Shown in pieces: positions 44,005-53,699 of a stretch of 64,000 nucleotides of DNA. Numbering within the stretch: position 1 is the stretch's first letter; each line of letters begins with the position of its first letter. The translations under genes and the position numbers were made by a program. The notes beneath the pieces are model-generated. The model did no database searches. It saw only the letters and a list, made by a program, of their open reading frames with translations, and had not been told where the DNA came from. Source of the stretch: Microvirga sp. (lineage in GTDB: Bacteria > Pseudomonadota > Alphaproteobacteria > Rhizobiales > Beijerinckiaceae); the NCBI GenBank assembly GCA_022241475.1, contig JAKOMT010000002.1:65694-129693 (forward strand), read 5' to 3'.

Positions 44005-44730
44005 CTATCGGTGCTGGCTTCCGAGACGCAGCCTGCGCAGGCCGGGCGGCGGGACGAGAGGAGCGATCCGCAGCGGCGGCCCGAGGCGCTCGACGAAACC
44101 GTCGGCCTCGTCGCGCCCGACCTCGACGAGGCGCGGCCCCCCCTCCCCCGTGACGGCCCCCACGAGCCGCCCGCCCGGCGCCAGGAGCGCCGACACGGTC
44201 TCGGGAATCGCAGGCAGCGCGCCGTTCAGAAGGATGCGCGCGAAACGCTCGCTCGTCTGGAGATCGAGCCCGTCCCGAACGGTGAGATCGATCGATCGGG
44301 CGAGACCGAGTTCGGCGAATCGCATCGCCGCCCCGTCGGCCAGAGCCGCATAGCGCTCCACCGTGACGACCTGCCCGCCGAGACGCGCGAGCAGCGCCGA
44401 GACGTAACCCGATCCGGTTCCGATCTCGAGGACGGAGGCGCCGGGCTGCATCTTGAGCGCGGTCAGCATAACGGCGACCGGCCCCGGCGCCGTCATCGTC
44501 TGGCCGAGCGGCAGGGGGAGCGCGACGTCGCGGCGCGAGAGGTCGGCGAAGCGGCGCGGCGCGAAGAGATCGCGGGGGACGCGCTCCATGGCGCCGAGGA
44601 CGGCCGCGTCGCGCAAGCCGCGCTCGCGCAGCGCCAGCACGAAAGCCGCCGCTTCGACCGCTTCGATATTGAAGTTCAACTGCCCCTCGCCGGCATGATG
44701 GCGCAAGTCGCGCTCTCCCGCCTCAAACAA
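44005..44730 (-). CDS. protein-L-isoaspartate O-methyltransferase (Pcm-like)
   Basis: Up to 241 aa; starts at TTG 44730, 44706 or 44679 are all possible, the last preceded by GAGGGG. PRDLFAPRRFADLSRRDVAL and QTMTAPGPVAVMLTALKMQP (about residues 55-95) with SAM motif VLEIGTGSGYVSALL identify the PCMT family. Members repair isoaspartyl residues; many alphaproteobacteria have several divergent copies, so the activity is not certain. Confidence 0.85.
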   Translation of the reverse strand: MFEAGERDLRHHAGEGQLNFNIEAVEAAAFVLALRERGLRDAAVLGAMERVPRDLFAPRRFADLSRRDVALPLPLGQTMTAPGPVAVMLTALKMQPGASVLEIGTGSGYVSALLARLGGQVVTVERYAALADGAAMRFAELGLARSIDLTVRDGLDLQTSERFARILLNGALPAIPETVSALLAPGGRLVGAVTGEGGPRLVEVGRDEADGFVERLGPPLRIAPLVPPPGLRRLRLGSQHR

Positions 44731-44794
44731 GCCCGGGCGCGATCATACGGCGCATCCGCCGAATCGCGAAATCGCTTGAAAACCAGCGGCTTTC

Positions 44795-46621
44795 TCACTG
44801 CGCGGCCACGGCTGGCGCCGCTTCGTCGCGCACGAACTGCAGGCGCGCGAGCCGGGCGTACAGCCCGCCCCGCGCGACCAGCGACTCGTGGTCGCCCTCC
44901 TCGACGATGCGGCCGGCCTCCATGACGAGGATGCGGTCGGCGGAGCGCACGGTCGCGAGGCGGTGGGCGATCACGAGAGTCGTGCGCCCCTCCATCAGCC
45001 GGTCGAGCGCCTCCTGCACGGCGTGTTCGCTCTCCGCGTCGAGCGCGCTCGTCGCTTCGTCGAGGAGGAGGATGGGCGCGTCCTTGAGGATCGCCCGGGC
45101 GATCGCGATGCGCTGGCGCTGACCGCCGGACAGCGTCACGCCGCGCTCGCCGATCTCGGCATCGTAGCCGCCGGGCATCGCGGCGATGAACTCGTGCGCG
45201 CTCGCGAGTTCGGCCGCGCGCCTAACTTCCTCGCGCGTCGCGTCGAGACGCCCGTAACGGATATTCTCGAAGACGCTCGCGCCGAAGATCGTCGGCTCCT
45301 GCGGGACGAGCCCGATGCGCTTGCGCAGCGCCATCGGATCGACCCGGTCGACCGGCAGCCCGTCCACGAGGACGCGCCCCTCCTGCGGATCGTAGAAGCG
45401 CAGGAGCAATTGCAGCACCGTGCTCTTGCCGGACCCGGACGGCCCGACGAGCGCGACGCGCTCGCCCGGCCGCAGCGCGAAATCGAGCCCGTCCAGAGCC
45501 GGGCGATCGAGGCGCGTGGGATAGGCGAAGCGCACGCGCTCGAAGGCGAGCGAGCCGACGGGCGGCTCGGGCAGCGGCAGCGGATCGGCGGGGGCCGCCA
45601 CGCCGGGCGCCGTGTCCAGGATCTCGCTGAGGCGCTCCGCCGAGCCCGCGGCCTGCGCGAGTTCGCCGTAGACTTCCGACAACTGTCCCATCGAGCTCGC
45701 GGCGAAGACCGCGTAGAGCACGAACTGACTGAGTTCGCCCGCCGTCATCTCTCCAGACATCACCCCTTGCGCGCCGTACCAGAGCACCATCACGACGCTC
45801 GACGAGACGAGGAAGATGATCGTGCCGGTGAGGAGCGCGCGGGCGCGGGTCGAGACGCGGGCCGCCTCGAAGGCCTCCTCGGCCGCGTGCGCGAAGCGGC
45901 GGGCGCTCTCGCGCTCCATGCCGAAGGCCTGCATCGTGCGAACGGCGCCCACCGCCTCGGCGGCGTAGGCGGAGGCGTCGGCGAGGCGATCCTGAGCGAT
46001 GCGCGAGCGGCGGCGAACCTTACGGCCCGACAATACGAGCGGCAGGATGATGAAGGGCAGCGCGATCACGACGAGCGCCGAAAGCTGCGGGCTCGTCCAG
46101 ATCATCAGCGCGACCGCGCCGATCAGGAGCGCGATGTTGCGAAGCGCGACCGAGATGCTGGAGCCGAAGGCCGACTTCACCTGCGTCGTGTCGGCGGTGA
46201 GCCGCGATGTGATCTCGCCGGCGCGCGAGGCGTCGAAGAAGGCGGGATCGAGCGAGGTCAGATGCGCGAAGACCGCGGCGCGAACGTCCGCGACCACGCG
46301 CTCGCCCAGCGTCATGACGAGATAGAACCGCGCGGCGCTGGCGACTGCGAGCACCCCGACGACGACGATCAGCATGCCGAAATACGCCGAGACGAGTTCG
46401 GACCGCTCCTCGGCGAAGCCGAAATCGATCATGCGTCGAACCGCCAGCGGCACCGCGAGCGTCGCGAGCGAGGCTGCGACGAGAGCCGCCAGCGCGGCGG
46501 CCATGCGCCACTTGTAGCGCAGCGCGAAGCGCAGCATGGGACGAAGCGCGCCGAGGCTTGCGCGGGAGCGCGCATCGGCGGCGGGATTGGGTTGCTGCGG
46601 CTTCGTCTCGTTTTCCGACAT
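44795..46621 (-). CDS. ABC exporter, fused membrane and ATPase domains (MsbA/LmrA type)
   Basis: 608 aa from ATG 46621. Six membrane helices in residues 30-320 (ABC_membrane) and a nucleotide-binding domain in 365-595 with Walker [39 protein letters not shown] and Walker [16 protein letters not shown]. Homodimeric exporter of lipids or drugs; the [19 protein letters not shown] stretch resembles the ABCB10/MsbA-like family of alphaproteobacteria. Divergent from rpmE. Confidence 0.92.
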   Translation of the reverse strand: MSENETKPQQPNPAADARSRASLGALRPMLRFALRYKWRMAAALAALVAASLATLAVPLAVRRMIDFGFAEERSELVSAYFGMLIVVVGVLAVASAARFYLVMTLGERVVADVRAAVFAHLTSLDPAFFDASRAGEITSRLTADTTQVKSAFGSSISVALRNIALLIGAVALMIWTSPQLSALVVIALPFIILPLVLSGRKVRRRSRIAQDRLADASAYAAEAVGAVRTMQAFGMERESARRFAHAAEEAFEAARVSTRARALLTGTIIFLVSSSVVMVLWYGAQGVMSGEMTAGELSQFVLYAVFAASSMGQLSEVYGELAQAAGSAERLSEILDTAPGVAAPADPLPLPEPPVGSLAFERVRFAYPTRLDRPALDGLDFALRPGERVALVGPSGSGKSTVLQLLLRFYDPQEGRVLVDGLPVDRVDPMALRKRIGLVPQEPTIFGASVFENIRYGRLDATREEVRRAAELASAHEFIAAMPGGYDAEIGERGVTLSGGQRQRIAIARAILKDAPILLLDEATSALDAESEHAVQEALDRLMEGRTTLVIAHRLATVRSADRILVMEAGRIVEEGDHESLVARGGLYARLARLQFVRDEAAPAVAAQ

Positions 46622-46657
46622 CGTGATCCAGGCTGGTTCGTTCGCGGCAGGCTTCGC

Positions 46658-46686
46658 TTGAATTGCGGTCCCGAGTGCGTTATAGC
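46658..46686 (+). promoter_or_regulatory. sigma70 promoter of rpmE
   Basis: TTGAAT (46658-46663), 17-nt spacer, TATAGC (46681-46686), giving a leader of about 83 nt before the rpmE start. Good spacing and box quality for this genome. Confidence 0.65.
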
Positions 46687-46775
46687 GCCGCGATCTTCTC
46701 GACAGGCTCGACATATCGCCACGGGCCTCCGGCGACCACAAAAAATCGCCGGAACGGCATCATGAGGTTTTCGCT

Positions 46776-47015
46776 ATGGCACGCAAAGAAGCTACCGCCC
46801 ATCCGGACTACCACTTCATCAAGGTGGTGATGACCGACGGCACCGAGTACCAGACCCGCTCGACCTGGGGCAAGGAAGGCGACACGCTGAACCTCGAGAT
46901 CGACCCGAACTCGCATCCGGCCTGGACCGGCGGCAACCAGCAGCTGCTCGATCGCGGCGGCCGCGTTTCGCGCTTCAACTCGCGCTTCGGCAACCTCTCC
47001 TTCGGCAAGAAGTGA
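46776..47015 (+). CDS. rpmE: 50S ribosomal protein L31
   Basis: 79 aa with [40 protein letters not shown] and [10 protein letters not shown], all diagnostic of L31. The zinc-binding cysteines are absent, so it is the C-minus form that does not store zinc. Highly biased codon use fits a ribosomal protein. Single gene with its own promoter and terminator. Confidence 0.98.
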   Translation: MARKEATAHPDYHFIKVVMTDGTEYQTRSTWGKEGDTLNLEIDPNSHPAWTGGNQQLLDRGGRVSRFNSRFGNLSFGKK

Positions 47016-47021
47016 GGTTTC

Positions 47022-47047
47022 CCGTCTCCGCCGCGCGGCGGAGACGG
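47022..47047 (+). terminator. hairpin directly after rpmE
   Basis: An 11-bp perfect stem (47022-47032 with 47037-47047, GCGC loop) 7 nt after the rpmE stop, without T-tract. A canonical terminator follows 27 nt further on, so this one may protect the mRNA 3' end. Confidence 0.55.
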
Positions 47048-47073
47048 ACGACGGCGCAGGCCTGGCGACGATG

Positions 47074-47101
47074 ACCCCGGTCGGAGACGATCGGGGTTTT
47101 T
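47074..47101 (+). terminator. rho-independent terminator of rpmE
   Basis: ACCCCGGTCG pairs with CGATCGGGGT (one G-U pair, 4-nt loop) and is followed by TTTTT. Confidence 0.88.
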
Positions 47102-47142
47102 GCCGTTTACGGGCGGCTCTGGCCGCGTGACGGACGAGGCGG

Positions 47143-47940
47143 ATGTTCTTCTATCTCTCGAAGATCCTGTGGTTTCTGGCGACGCCGTCGAACCTCCTGC
47201 CGACGCTCGCCCTCGTCGGCGTCGCGCTCGCCGCCGCGACCCGCCTGCGCCGCGCCGGGCTCGCGCTGTCGGCCGCGTCGCTTCTGGCGATTCTCGCCGC
47301 GGGCCTCTCTCCCCTCCCGTCGATGACGCTGCGCACGCTCGAGGCGCGATTCCCGATCCCGGATGTCGACGGGACGCGGATTGACGGAATCATCATTCTC
47401 GGCGGCGCGCTGGCGCCCGACGAGACCTTCGCGCGCGGCCAACCCGATCTGAACGAGGCGGGCGAGCGGATCGTCTCCGGGCTGGATCTGGCGCTTCGCC
47501 ATCCGGAGGCGCGCATCCTGCTCTCCGGCGGCAGCGGCCGGCTCTTCGGCGAGACCTTCACAGAAGCCGAGGCGACCGCCCGCCTTCTGCAGGCGCTTGG
47601 CCTGCCGCGCGAGCGCATGATCCTCGAGGCGCGCTCGCGCAACACGCACGAGAACGCCGTCTACTCCATGGAGGCTGCGCGCCCGCCCGAGGGCGAGAAC
47701 TGGCTGCTCGTGACCTCCGCCTTTCACATGCCGCGCTCGGTCGGAGCGTTCCGCCAGGCGGGATTTCGCGTCATCCCCTATCCCGTCGATTTCCGAACGG
47801 GGGGACCGGACGATCCGCCGCCGGGCTTCGCCTCCGTCTCGGGCGGGCTGCGCCGTCTCGACGTCGTGGCGCGCGAATGGGTCGGGCTCGCAGCCTACTA
47901 CGCGACAGGGCGTTCGGACGCGCTGTTTCCGGCCCCGTAG
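47143..47940 (+). CDS. YdcF/ElyC family envelope protein (DUF218)
   Basis: 265 aa. Two N-terminal membrane helices (residues 1-60) and a DUF218 domain with IIILGGALAPDETFARGQ, ILLSGGSGRLFGE, ARSRNTHENAVYS and LLVTSAFHMPRSVGAF. In E. coli ElyC and its relatives affect envelope peptidoglycan and lipid carrier metabolism; the chemistry is not known. It stands alone. Confidence 0.9.
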   Translation: MFFYLSKILWFLATPSNLLPTLALVGVALAAATRLRRAGLALSAASLLAILAAGLSPLPSMTLRTLEARFPIPDVDGTRIDGIIILGGALAPDETFARGQPDLNEAGERIVSGLDLALRHPEARILLSGGSGRLFGETFTEAEATARLLQALGLPRERMILEARSRNTHENAVYSMEAARPPEGENWLLVTSAFHMPRSVGAFRQAGFRVIPYPVDFRTGGPDDPPPGFASVSGGLRRLDVVAREWVGLAAYYATGRSDALFPAP

Positions 47941-47956
47941 AGACCTTCGGCCAGGC

Positions 47957-48397
47957 TCAGCGGAAGCAGAGCCTGCCGACCCCGTCGAGACCCCCGTCTT
48001 CTGAGGCGATGCGGTCGATCGCGGCGGCGACGGAGACGGCGTCGGGCTCCACGAACTCCCCCTCGGACGGCGACTGCGCGCCCTCGGCGGGCGGCCCCAG
48101 AAACAACGCCCGGCGCTGCGGCCGCTGGAAACGGAATTCGTAGGCGAGCCTCGCCCCGTCGATCATGCCGTGCATGGTCAGGTCGCAGACGAGCCAGCCG
48201 TAGCCGGGCTCCGCCTCGCGCAACGCGCTCAGCCCCCCGACCCCGCTCGCCTGCGCATGCACGACGAAGCCCGCCGCGCAAAGATCGTCGCGCAGGCGCA
48301 GACGCAGCTCTCGTCGCATGCTGACGAGCAGGACCGGCTCCGCCCTTGCGTCGAGAACGCCGACGAATGGGAACGCGGGCCGAGATCGGCCGAGCAT
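47957..48397 (-). CDS. receiver-like protein (degenerate CheY-type domain), uncharacterised
   Basis: 146 aa from ATG 48397 (GGAGA upstream). PVLLVSMRRELRLRLRDDLC followed by AGFVVHAQASGVGGLSALRE and WLVCDLTMHGM (D72) follow the beta-alpha pattern of response-regulator receivers, with D72 in place of the phosphorylated Asp. The acidic pair normally at the first strand is missing (SMRRE), and no conserved Lys is evident. It may be a pseudo-receiver; no partner kinase is adjacent. Confidence 0.55.
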   Translation of the reverse strand: MLGRSRPAFPFVGVLDARAEPVLLVSMRRELRLRLRDDLCAAGFVVHAQASGVGGLSALREAEPGYGWLVCDLTMHGMIDGARLAYEFRFQRPQRRALFLGPPAEGAQSPSEGEFVEPDAVSVAAAIDRIASEDGGLDGVGRLCFR

Positions 48398-48550
48398 CGT
48401 ACGATCTCCAGACTAAGAATTTTTCAAATTAAGGAAGCTCAACTTTAAGTTTCAATCTATGTTGAATTTCGACTTTTGGCAAGCGCGCTCGCCGCGCCGA
48501 CGCGCGCCGGGCGGGAGCCGCCCGGAACGCTAAGATTGAGACTATCCGGA

Positions 48551-50032
48551 TCAGGCGGTGCGAACCGACGAGCAAAAGGCGTCGACGCGACGGCGCAGCT
48601 CGGCCGCCTCGCCGAAGACGGCCTGCGCGGCGGCGTCGATGTCGCGCGCGGCGCCGCCCGTCGCGTCCGCGAGAGCGGCGACCGAATCGACTGCGACCGA
48701 CACGCCCTGAGCGCCGTCGGCGGCCTCCTGGACGTTGACGGCGATTTCCTGCGTGGAGGCGGATTGTTGCGAGACGGCGGCGGCGATGGCCGAGGCGATC
48801 TCGCTCATCTCGTCGATGGTGCGCTTGATCTCCTCGATCGAGTCGACCGACGTTTGGGTGGCGCCCTGCATTTCGGAGACTTTCGAGGCGATGTCGTCGG
48901 TCGCGCGGGCCGTCTGCGAGGCGAGGAGCTTGACCTCCTGCGCGACGACCGCGAAGCCCTTGCCCGCTTCTCCGGCGCGCGCCGCCTCGATGGTCGCGTT
49001 CAGCGCCAGGAGGTTCGTCTGTTCGGCGATCGAGCGGATCAGATCGACGACCTGGCCGATGCTGCGCGCAGAGGCCGAGAGGGCCTTGACCTGCGCGTCG
49101 GTCCGGTGAGCGCCCTCCACCGCGCGGCGGGCGATGGCGGATGACTGGCTGGCCGAGCGGCCGATCTCCGTGATCGAACTCGCCAGCTCGTCGCCCGAAG
49201 CGGCGACGTTCTGGATATTGGCGGCCGTTCGCCGGGAATTCTCCGAGACCTCGCCCACGCCCTCTCGGGCGCGCCGCGCGACGTCCTCCAGCGACGAGGC
49301 CTTCTCGCGCATCGCGGAGAAGGCGTCGTCGAGCTTCGCGAGCGCCGAGCCGATATCGCCTTCGAAATTCGCGGACAGACGCTCGACGGCGCTCGCCCGC
49401 CGGGCCGCCTTTTCCGACTCGGCCGCGAGCGCCGCCTCGTGCTCGGCGCCGATGCGCCTCGCCTCCTCGGACGCCCTCCGTCCGGCCTGGGAGAGCGCCA
49501 TCATGCGCTGCATCGTCAGCACGACCCACGTGAGAACTACCGTCTCGAGCACGACGATCACGGCGTGAACGGCGACGCGCCCGAAACTCGCGCCGCCGGG
49601 AAAGACGGCCGCCGGCATCAGAGCGTTGAAAGTCAGGTGGTGGACGGCCGTGACGGCCGCGCCGGCGATGATCACGCGCCAGTCGCAGAACCCGGCCAGC
49701 ATCGCGAGAATGGCGAAATAGTACATGTGGACGTCGAGCTGCCACGGATGGCCGGAGAGCACGAAGACGAGCAGCGAGACCTGCGCCACGAGGCCGATCG
49801 CGATGGCGAACGGCGCGGCCGGATCCTCCGCCCGACGAACCGTCAGCGCCACGCCCGGGCCCGCCATGGCGGCGGCGGCGAGCGTGGCCGTGAGGACGTC
49901 CACGCCGACGATGGCGGCCAGACCGGCGGTCACGAGCACGTGCACGGCCATCAGCCCCGACAGCAAGCGCGCCGAGGATTTACGCAGCGCGGCGAGATCC
50001 GCCGTCGTCGCGTCCGTGATCACATCGTCCAT
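48551..50032 (-). CDS. methyl-accepting chemotaxis protein with integral-membrane sensor
   Basis: 493 aa, AAGGAA upstream of ATG 50032. About six membrane helices fill residues 20-180 with no large periplasmic domain. [20 protein letters not shown] and [10 protein letters not shown] carry conserved histidines within the membrane sensor. A coiled coil (185-230) leads to the cytoplasmic signalling hairpin with tip [20 protein letters not shown] and [15 protein letters not shown]. The histidines suggest a metal or haem-linked sensor, which is inference. It follows a small secreted-protein gene by 12 nt. Confidence 0.92.
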   Translation of the reverse strand: MDDVITDATTADLAALRKSSARLLSGLMAVHVLVTAGLAAIVGVDVLTATLAAAAMAGPGVALTVRRAEDPAAPFAIAIGLVAQVSLLVFVLSGHPWQLDVHMYYFAILAMLAGFCDWRVIIAGAAVTAVHHLTFNALMPAAVFPGGASFGRVAVHAVIVVLETVVLTWVVLTMQRMMALSQAGRRASEEARRIGAEHEAALAAESEKAARRASAVERLSANFEGDIGSALAKLDDAFSAMREKASSLEDVARRAREGVGEVSENSRRTAANIQNVAASGDELASSITEIGRSASQSSAIARRAVEGAHRTDAQVKALSASARSIGQVVDLIRSIAEQTNLLALNATIEAARAGEAGKGFAVVAQEVKLLASQTARATDDIASKVSEMQGATQTSVDSIEEIKRTIDEMSEIASAIAAAVSQQSASTQEIAVNVQEAADGAQGVSVAVDSVAALADATGGAARDIDAAAQAVFGEAAELRRRVDAFCSSVRTA

Positions 50033-50044
50033 GGCGTTTCCTTG

Positions 50045-50353
50045 TCAGTTGGGACGTGAGTCGAGACATCCGCCGAGAGCCTGCGGGTCGAGCAGCAGCC
50101 AGGCGCCTTCCTCGCGAATCCGCCGCGCGAAATCCGGCCCGGAGGCGACGGCGATCGTGACGAAGGGAAAACCGCCGGCCCGGGCGATCTCGCCGCCCGC
50201 GCGAGCGACGCGCTCGATCGCCGCGCCGGCATCCGTCCAGGGCGCGAAGATGATTGCGACGCCGTCCGCGCCGGGCCGCGCGCCGCCGAGCAGAGCGAGC
50301 GGCGCCGTCACGGATGCGAGGGCGAACAGGCCGATGAGCGATGCGCGGATCAT
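50045..50353 (-). CDS. hypothetical small secreted or membrane-anchored protein
   Basis: 102 aa from ATG 50353. The N-terminal hydrophobic segment (ASLIGLFALASVTAPLALLG) is a signal or anchor; the rest is a compact alpha/beta stretch (DGVAIIFAPWTDAGAAIERV). No family recognised. It is 12 nt upstream of the chemoreceptor gene on the same strand and may act with it in the periplasm. Confidence 0.6.
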   Translation of the reverse strand: MIRASLIGLFALASVTAPLALLGGARPGADGVAIIFAPWTDAGAAIERVARAGGEIARAGGFPFVTIAVASGPDFARRIREEGAWLLLDPQALGGCLDSRPN

Positions 50354-50535
50354 GACGGGACGCTACGAGCGAGGCGATGTTCCACCGTTCCATTCATTCA
50401 TTAAAGATTACTGAAATACCGGAGGCGGGATCAGGCGCATTCGGCGTCGGCGCCGCCTTTCCCGTTGCGCTCGCGGCGCCTGCGCCTATGCTTTCGCCAA
50501 ACGTCCCGGCAAGCGGACGCAGAGGGAGACGCGCC

Positions 50536-52161
50536 ATGCTCGGCCTGATGCAGGATTGGCCCCTGCTCGTTCATCGCATCATCGACCACGCCGCCATCCA
50601 GCATCCCGCCCGCGAAGTGGTGTCCCGCTCGGTCGAGGGGCCGATCCACCGCGCCGATTACGCCAGCCTGCGCCGCCGCTCGCTGCGGCTCGCCAAACGG
50701 CTGGAGCGCGAAGGCCTCCGGCTCGGCGACCGGGTCGGAACGCTCGCGTGGAACACCTGGCGGCATCTGGAGACCTGGTACGGCGTGACCGGGCTCGGCG
50801 CCGTCTACCACACGGTCAACCCGCGCCTGTTCGACGACCAGATCATCTACATCGTCAATCACGCGGCCGATCGGCTGCTGTTTCTCGACCTCACCTTCGT
50901 GCCCCTCGTCGAGCGGATCGCGGACAGGCTGGAGACGATCGAGCGCTACGTGATCCTCACGGACGCGGAGCACATGCCGGACACCACCTTGAAAGGCGCC
51001 GTCGCCTACGAGGATTTCATCGCGGAGGCCGACGAGGATTTCGTCTGGCGCAGCTTCGACGAACAGACCGCGGCGGGCATGTGCTACACCTCCGGCACGA
51101 CCGGCGATCCGAAGGGCGTCGTCTATTCCCACCGCTCGAACGTGCTGCATTCCCTCATGGTCAACGGCGCGGACTTCCTCGGCCTTTCGGCCCGCGACGT
51201 CGCGATGCCCGTGGTTCCTTTCTTCCACGCCAACGGCTGGTCCTTCGCGTTTTCCGCGCCGATGGCGGGCGCCAAGCTCGTTCTCCCCGGACCCAAGCTC
51301 GACGGCGCGTCGCTCGCCGAACTGCTCATCACCGAGAAGGTGACGATCTCGGCCGCCGTGCCGACGATCTGGTTCTCGCTGCTCCAGAACCTCGAAGCGA
51401 CGGGCGCGATGCTGCCAGATCTCGAGCGCGTGGTCATCGGCGGCTCCGCCTGCCCGCGCGCGGTGACGAAGACCTTCCGCGACGTCTACGGCGCAGAGGT
51501 GATCCACGCTTGGGGCATGACCGAGATGAGCCCGCTCGGCTCGTTCTGCGCTCTGAAACCCGATTACGGCGACATCGACGGCGAGCGCTGGCTCGACCTC
51601 AAGGAGAAGGTCGGCTTTCCGCCGTTCGGGGTCGAGATGAAGATCCTCGACGACGAGAACCGCCCCCTCCCCTGGGACGGCGTCGCCTTCGGACGGCTCC
51701 TGGTGCGCGGCCCGGCGGTGGCGCGGGCGTATTTCCATCGCGACGACGAAATCATCGACGCCGACGGCTTCTTCGACACCGGCGACGTCGCGACGATCGA
51801 CCCGCACGGCAACATGCAGATCGTCGACCGCTCGAAGGACGTGATCAAGTCCGGCGGCGAGTGGATCTCCTCGATCGACCTCGAGAACATCGCGGTCGGG
51901 CATCCCGACGTTGCGGAAGCCGCGGTCATTGGCGTGCCGCATCCCAAATGGGACGAGCGCCCGCTCCTGATCGTCGTGCCCAAGCCCGGCCGGACGCCCG
52001 ACAGGGACGACCTCATCGCCTTCATGGGCAAGCGCATCGCCAAATGGCAATTGCCGGACGACGTGGTGCTCGTCGAGGAGATCCCTCACACCGCCACGGG
52101 CAAGATCCAGAAAACGACCCTGCGCGATCGTTTCAGGGATTACCGCCTGCCCGAGACGTGA
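50536..52161 (+). CDS. acyl-CoA ligase (medium/long-chain, DmdB-like)
   Basis: 541 aa from ATG 50536 with GAGGGAGAC upstream. AMP-binding motifs: YTSGTTGDPKGVVYSH (P-loop), HAWGMTEMSP, FFDTGDVATIDPHG and the C-terminal GGEWISSIDLEN with the catalytic lysine in TATGKIQK. It activates fatty or methylthio acids to acyl-CoA through an acyl-adenylate. The NGWSFAF/PVVPFFHANGW region matches the medium-chain/3-methylmercaptopropionyl-CoA ligase group. No other dmd genes are present, so fatty acid use is the safer call. Confidence 0.92.
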   Translation: MLGLMQDWPLLVHRIIDHAAIQHPAREVVSRSVEGPIHRADYASLRRRSLRLAKRLEREGLRLGDRVGTLAWNTWRHLETWYGVTGLGAVYHTVNPRLFDDQIIYIVNHAADRLLFLDLTFVPLVERIADRLETIERYVILTDAEHMPDTTLKGAVAYEDFIAEADEDFVWRSFDEQTAAGMCYTSGTTGDPKGVVYSHRSNVLHSLMVNGADFLGLSARDVAMPVVPFFHANGWSFAFSAPMAGAKLVLPGPKLDGASLAELLITEKVTISAAVPTIWFSLLQNLEATGAMLPDLERVVIGGSACPRAVTKTFRDVYGAEVIHAWGMTEMSPLGSFCALKPDYGDIDGERWLDLKEKVGFPPFGVEMKILDDENRPLPWDGVAFGRLLVRGPAVARAYFHRDDEIIDADGFFDTGDVATIDPHGNMQIVDRSKDVIKSGGEWISSIDLENIAVGHPDVAEAAVIGVPHPKWDERPLLIVVPKPGRTPDRDDLIAFMGKRIAKWQLPDDVVLVEEIPHTATGKIQKTTLRDRFRDYRLPET

Positions 52162-52515
52162 GCGCACGGCCGCGCACGCCGACGCGCGCGCATCTCCATC
52201 GTCCGTAAGACGCAAGCAGGGCCTTGAGTTCGACGCGCCGCCGGTGAATACCGATCGTGGAGACTACGGGCTACGACGCGTTCCGGATGACGGGAGATCA
52301 GCGTCCGCGCATCGCGCTTCTCGCGGGTCGGCCGTGTGTAGCGCAATCGCGCTGCGGATACGGGCAGCGAGGTTTGGAACCAGTCCGCCCAAGTCGAGTT
52401 CGGGCTTGTCGGGCGATCAGCGCGTGAGCCGTCAGGAGTCAGGCGTCCGTTAGTTGTATTAATCAAAAATTAATTTACGCTATCCGGTGATTCGCAGCTA
52501 CGTTGGATACGTTAC
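52162..52515. other. intergenic region upstream of the LOV-like kinase
   Basis: 354 nt. The last 70 nt become AT-rich (ATTAATCAAAAATTAAT, a repeat of the palindrome ATTAAT) and probably hold the promoter of the kinase gene. No gene supported. Confidence 0.5.
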
Positions 52516-53688
52516 ATGGAAGCTTTCGATGCTTGGAGGTTGACAGACGACCTTCACCTCCCGCAGGGGCAGTCCGATCCTTTTTCGGCGGCTATACGCG
52601 CAACGCGCATGCCGATGATCGTGACGGACCCTCATCTGCCCGGCAATCCAATCATATTCGCCAACGAAGCTTTCCTGAAGATGACAGGCTATAGCAGAAG
52701 CGAGGTGAATGGAAAAAATTACCGGTTTTTAGAAGGGGCCGACACCGATCCTGAAACGATCGAAAAGATAAATAAAGCGATCGAGGCAGGGGATGACATC
52801 GCGATCGATGTCTTGAGTTACCGAAAAGACGGCACCCCATTTTGGAACGCGCTTTATATGAGCCCGGTTCACAACGCCCTCGGGGAAGTTCAGTATTTCT
52901 TCGCGTCTCAAGTCGATGCGACCGAGCGCAAGCAACACGAGCATCATGTCGCGAATCTACAGCTCGATCTTGAACGTCAGGTTTCGGTCCGGACGAAAGA
53001 ATTGGAAGCGGCTCTAGAGGAAAGCACGCAGCTTGTCGCGGAATTCGAGCAGCGGGTGGCCCAACGCACGAAAGAGCTCGAGGACGCTCTCTCCATAAGC
53101 AATCTCCTGCTGCATGAGGTCGACCATCGCGTCAAGAACAATCTACAGATGATTAGCGCGATGCTTATGCTACAGTCGCTCAGCATCCCCGACGAAAGCA
53201 TCAAGAATACGCTGCAAGAGATGCTCGAACGCATCGAGGCCATGGGTCTCGTGCACAAGAGATTGTATCAATCAGACAATATCATGGATTTCGACCTTGG
53301 TGAATTTACTCGCGAGATTGCAACTAATCTCGTTGGGGCATCGGGTCGTAGCGATATCGGTCTTGTCGTTCATGCCGAAAGCGTAAAGATCAAGGCGGAC
53401 GACGCCGCCTCCGTCGCTCTCGTCATCAACGAAACGATCACGAACGCCTTGAAGCACGCTTTTCCCGCTGGCCGGGCTGGCGACCTGCGTGTCAGCGTCA
53501 AGCCGAAAACCGGCGTGTACGAGATCGCCGTCGAGGACAACGGCGTGGGCATGAGCGACGAGAAGCCTCACGCGACGGGGTTCGGGCGCACATTGATTGA
53601 GACGTTGGTCCGACAGTTGCGCGCCAGCATCGAGTGGACCTCGGCCGCTCCCGGGACATGCGTCAGGATTATGCTGCCAATCAGTTGA
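52516..53688 (+). CDS. LOV/PAS-type histidine kinase (HisKA_2) lacking the photoactive cysteine
   Basis: 390 aa, apparently soluble. Residues 25-135 are a LOV domain: LPGNPIIFANEAFLKMTGYS, TDPETIEKINKAI, YRKDGTPFWNALYMSPV and QYFFASQVDATER. The canonical GxNCRFLQG reads GKNYRFLEG, with Tyr69 in place of the adduct-forming Cys. A coiled coil (138-195) joins it to a HisKA_2 dimerisation domain with EVDHRVKNNLQ (H204) and an HATPase_c domain (NETITNALKHAF, VEDNGVGM). It is followed 11 nt later by a response regulator. Codon use is more AT-rich than in the surrounding genes. Confidence 0.93.
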   Translation: MEAFDAWRLTDDLHLPQGQSDPFSAAIRATRMPMIVTDPHLPGNPIIFANEAFLKMTGYSRSEVNGKNYRFLEGADTDPETIEKINKAIEAGDDIAIDVLSYRKDGTPFWNALYMSPVHNALGEVQYFFASQVDATERKQHEHHVANLQLDLERQVSVRTKELEAALEESTQLVAEFEQRVAQRTKELEDALSISNLLLHEVDHRVKNNLQMISAMLMLQSLSIPDESIKNTLQEMLERIEAMGLVHKRLYQSDNIMDFDLGEFTREIATNLVGASGRSDIGLVVHAESVKIKADDAASVALVINETITNALKHAFPAGRAGDLRVSVKPKTGVYEIAVEDNGVGMSDEKPHATGFGRTLIETLVRQLRASIEWTSAAPGTCVRIMLPIS

Positions 53689-53699
53689 GATCGTTATCG

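Noticed and set aside
44888..46765. 625-codon plus-strand frame opposite the ABC exporter
   Set aside because: Arg/Glu-rich antisense frame without motifs; the exporter on the minus strand has all ABC motifs.
52376..52400. GGAAC-N16-AGTT as an EcfG general stress promoter before the LOV-like kinase
   Set aside because: The -10 element is not the consensus CGTT and the site is 116 nt or more from the gene; too weak to list as a feature.
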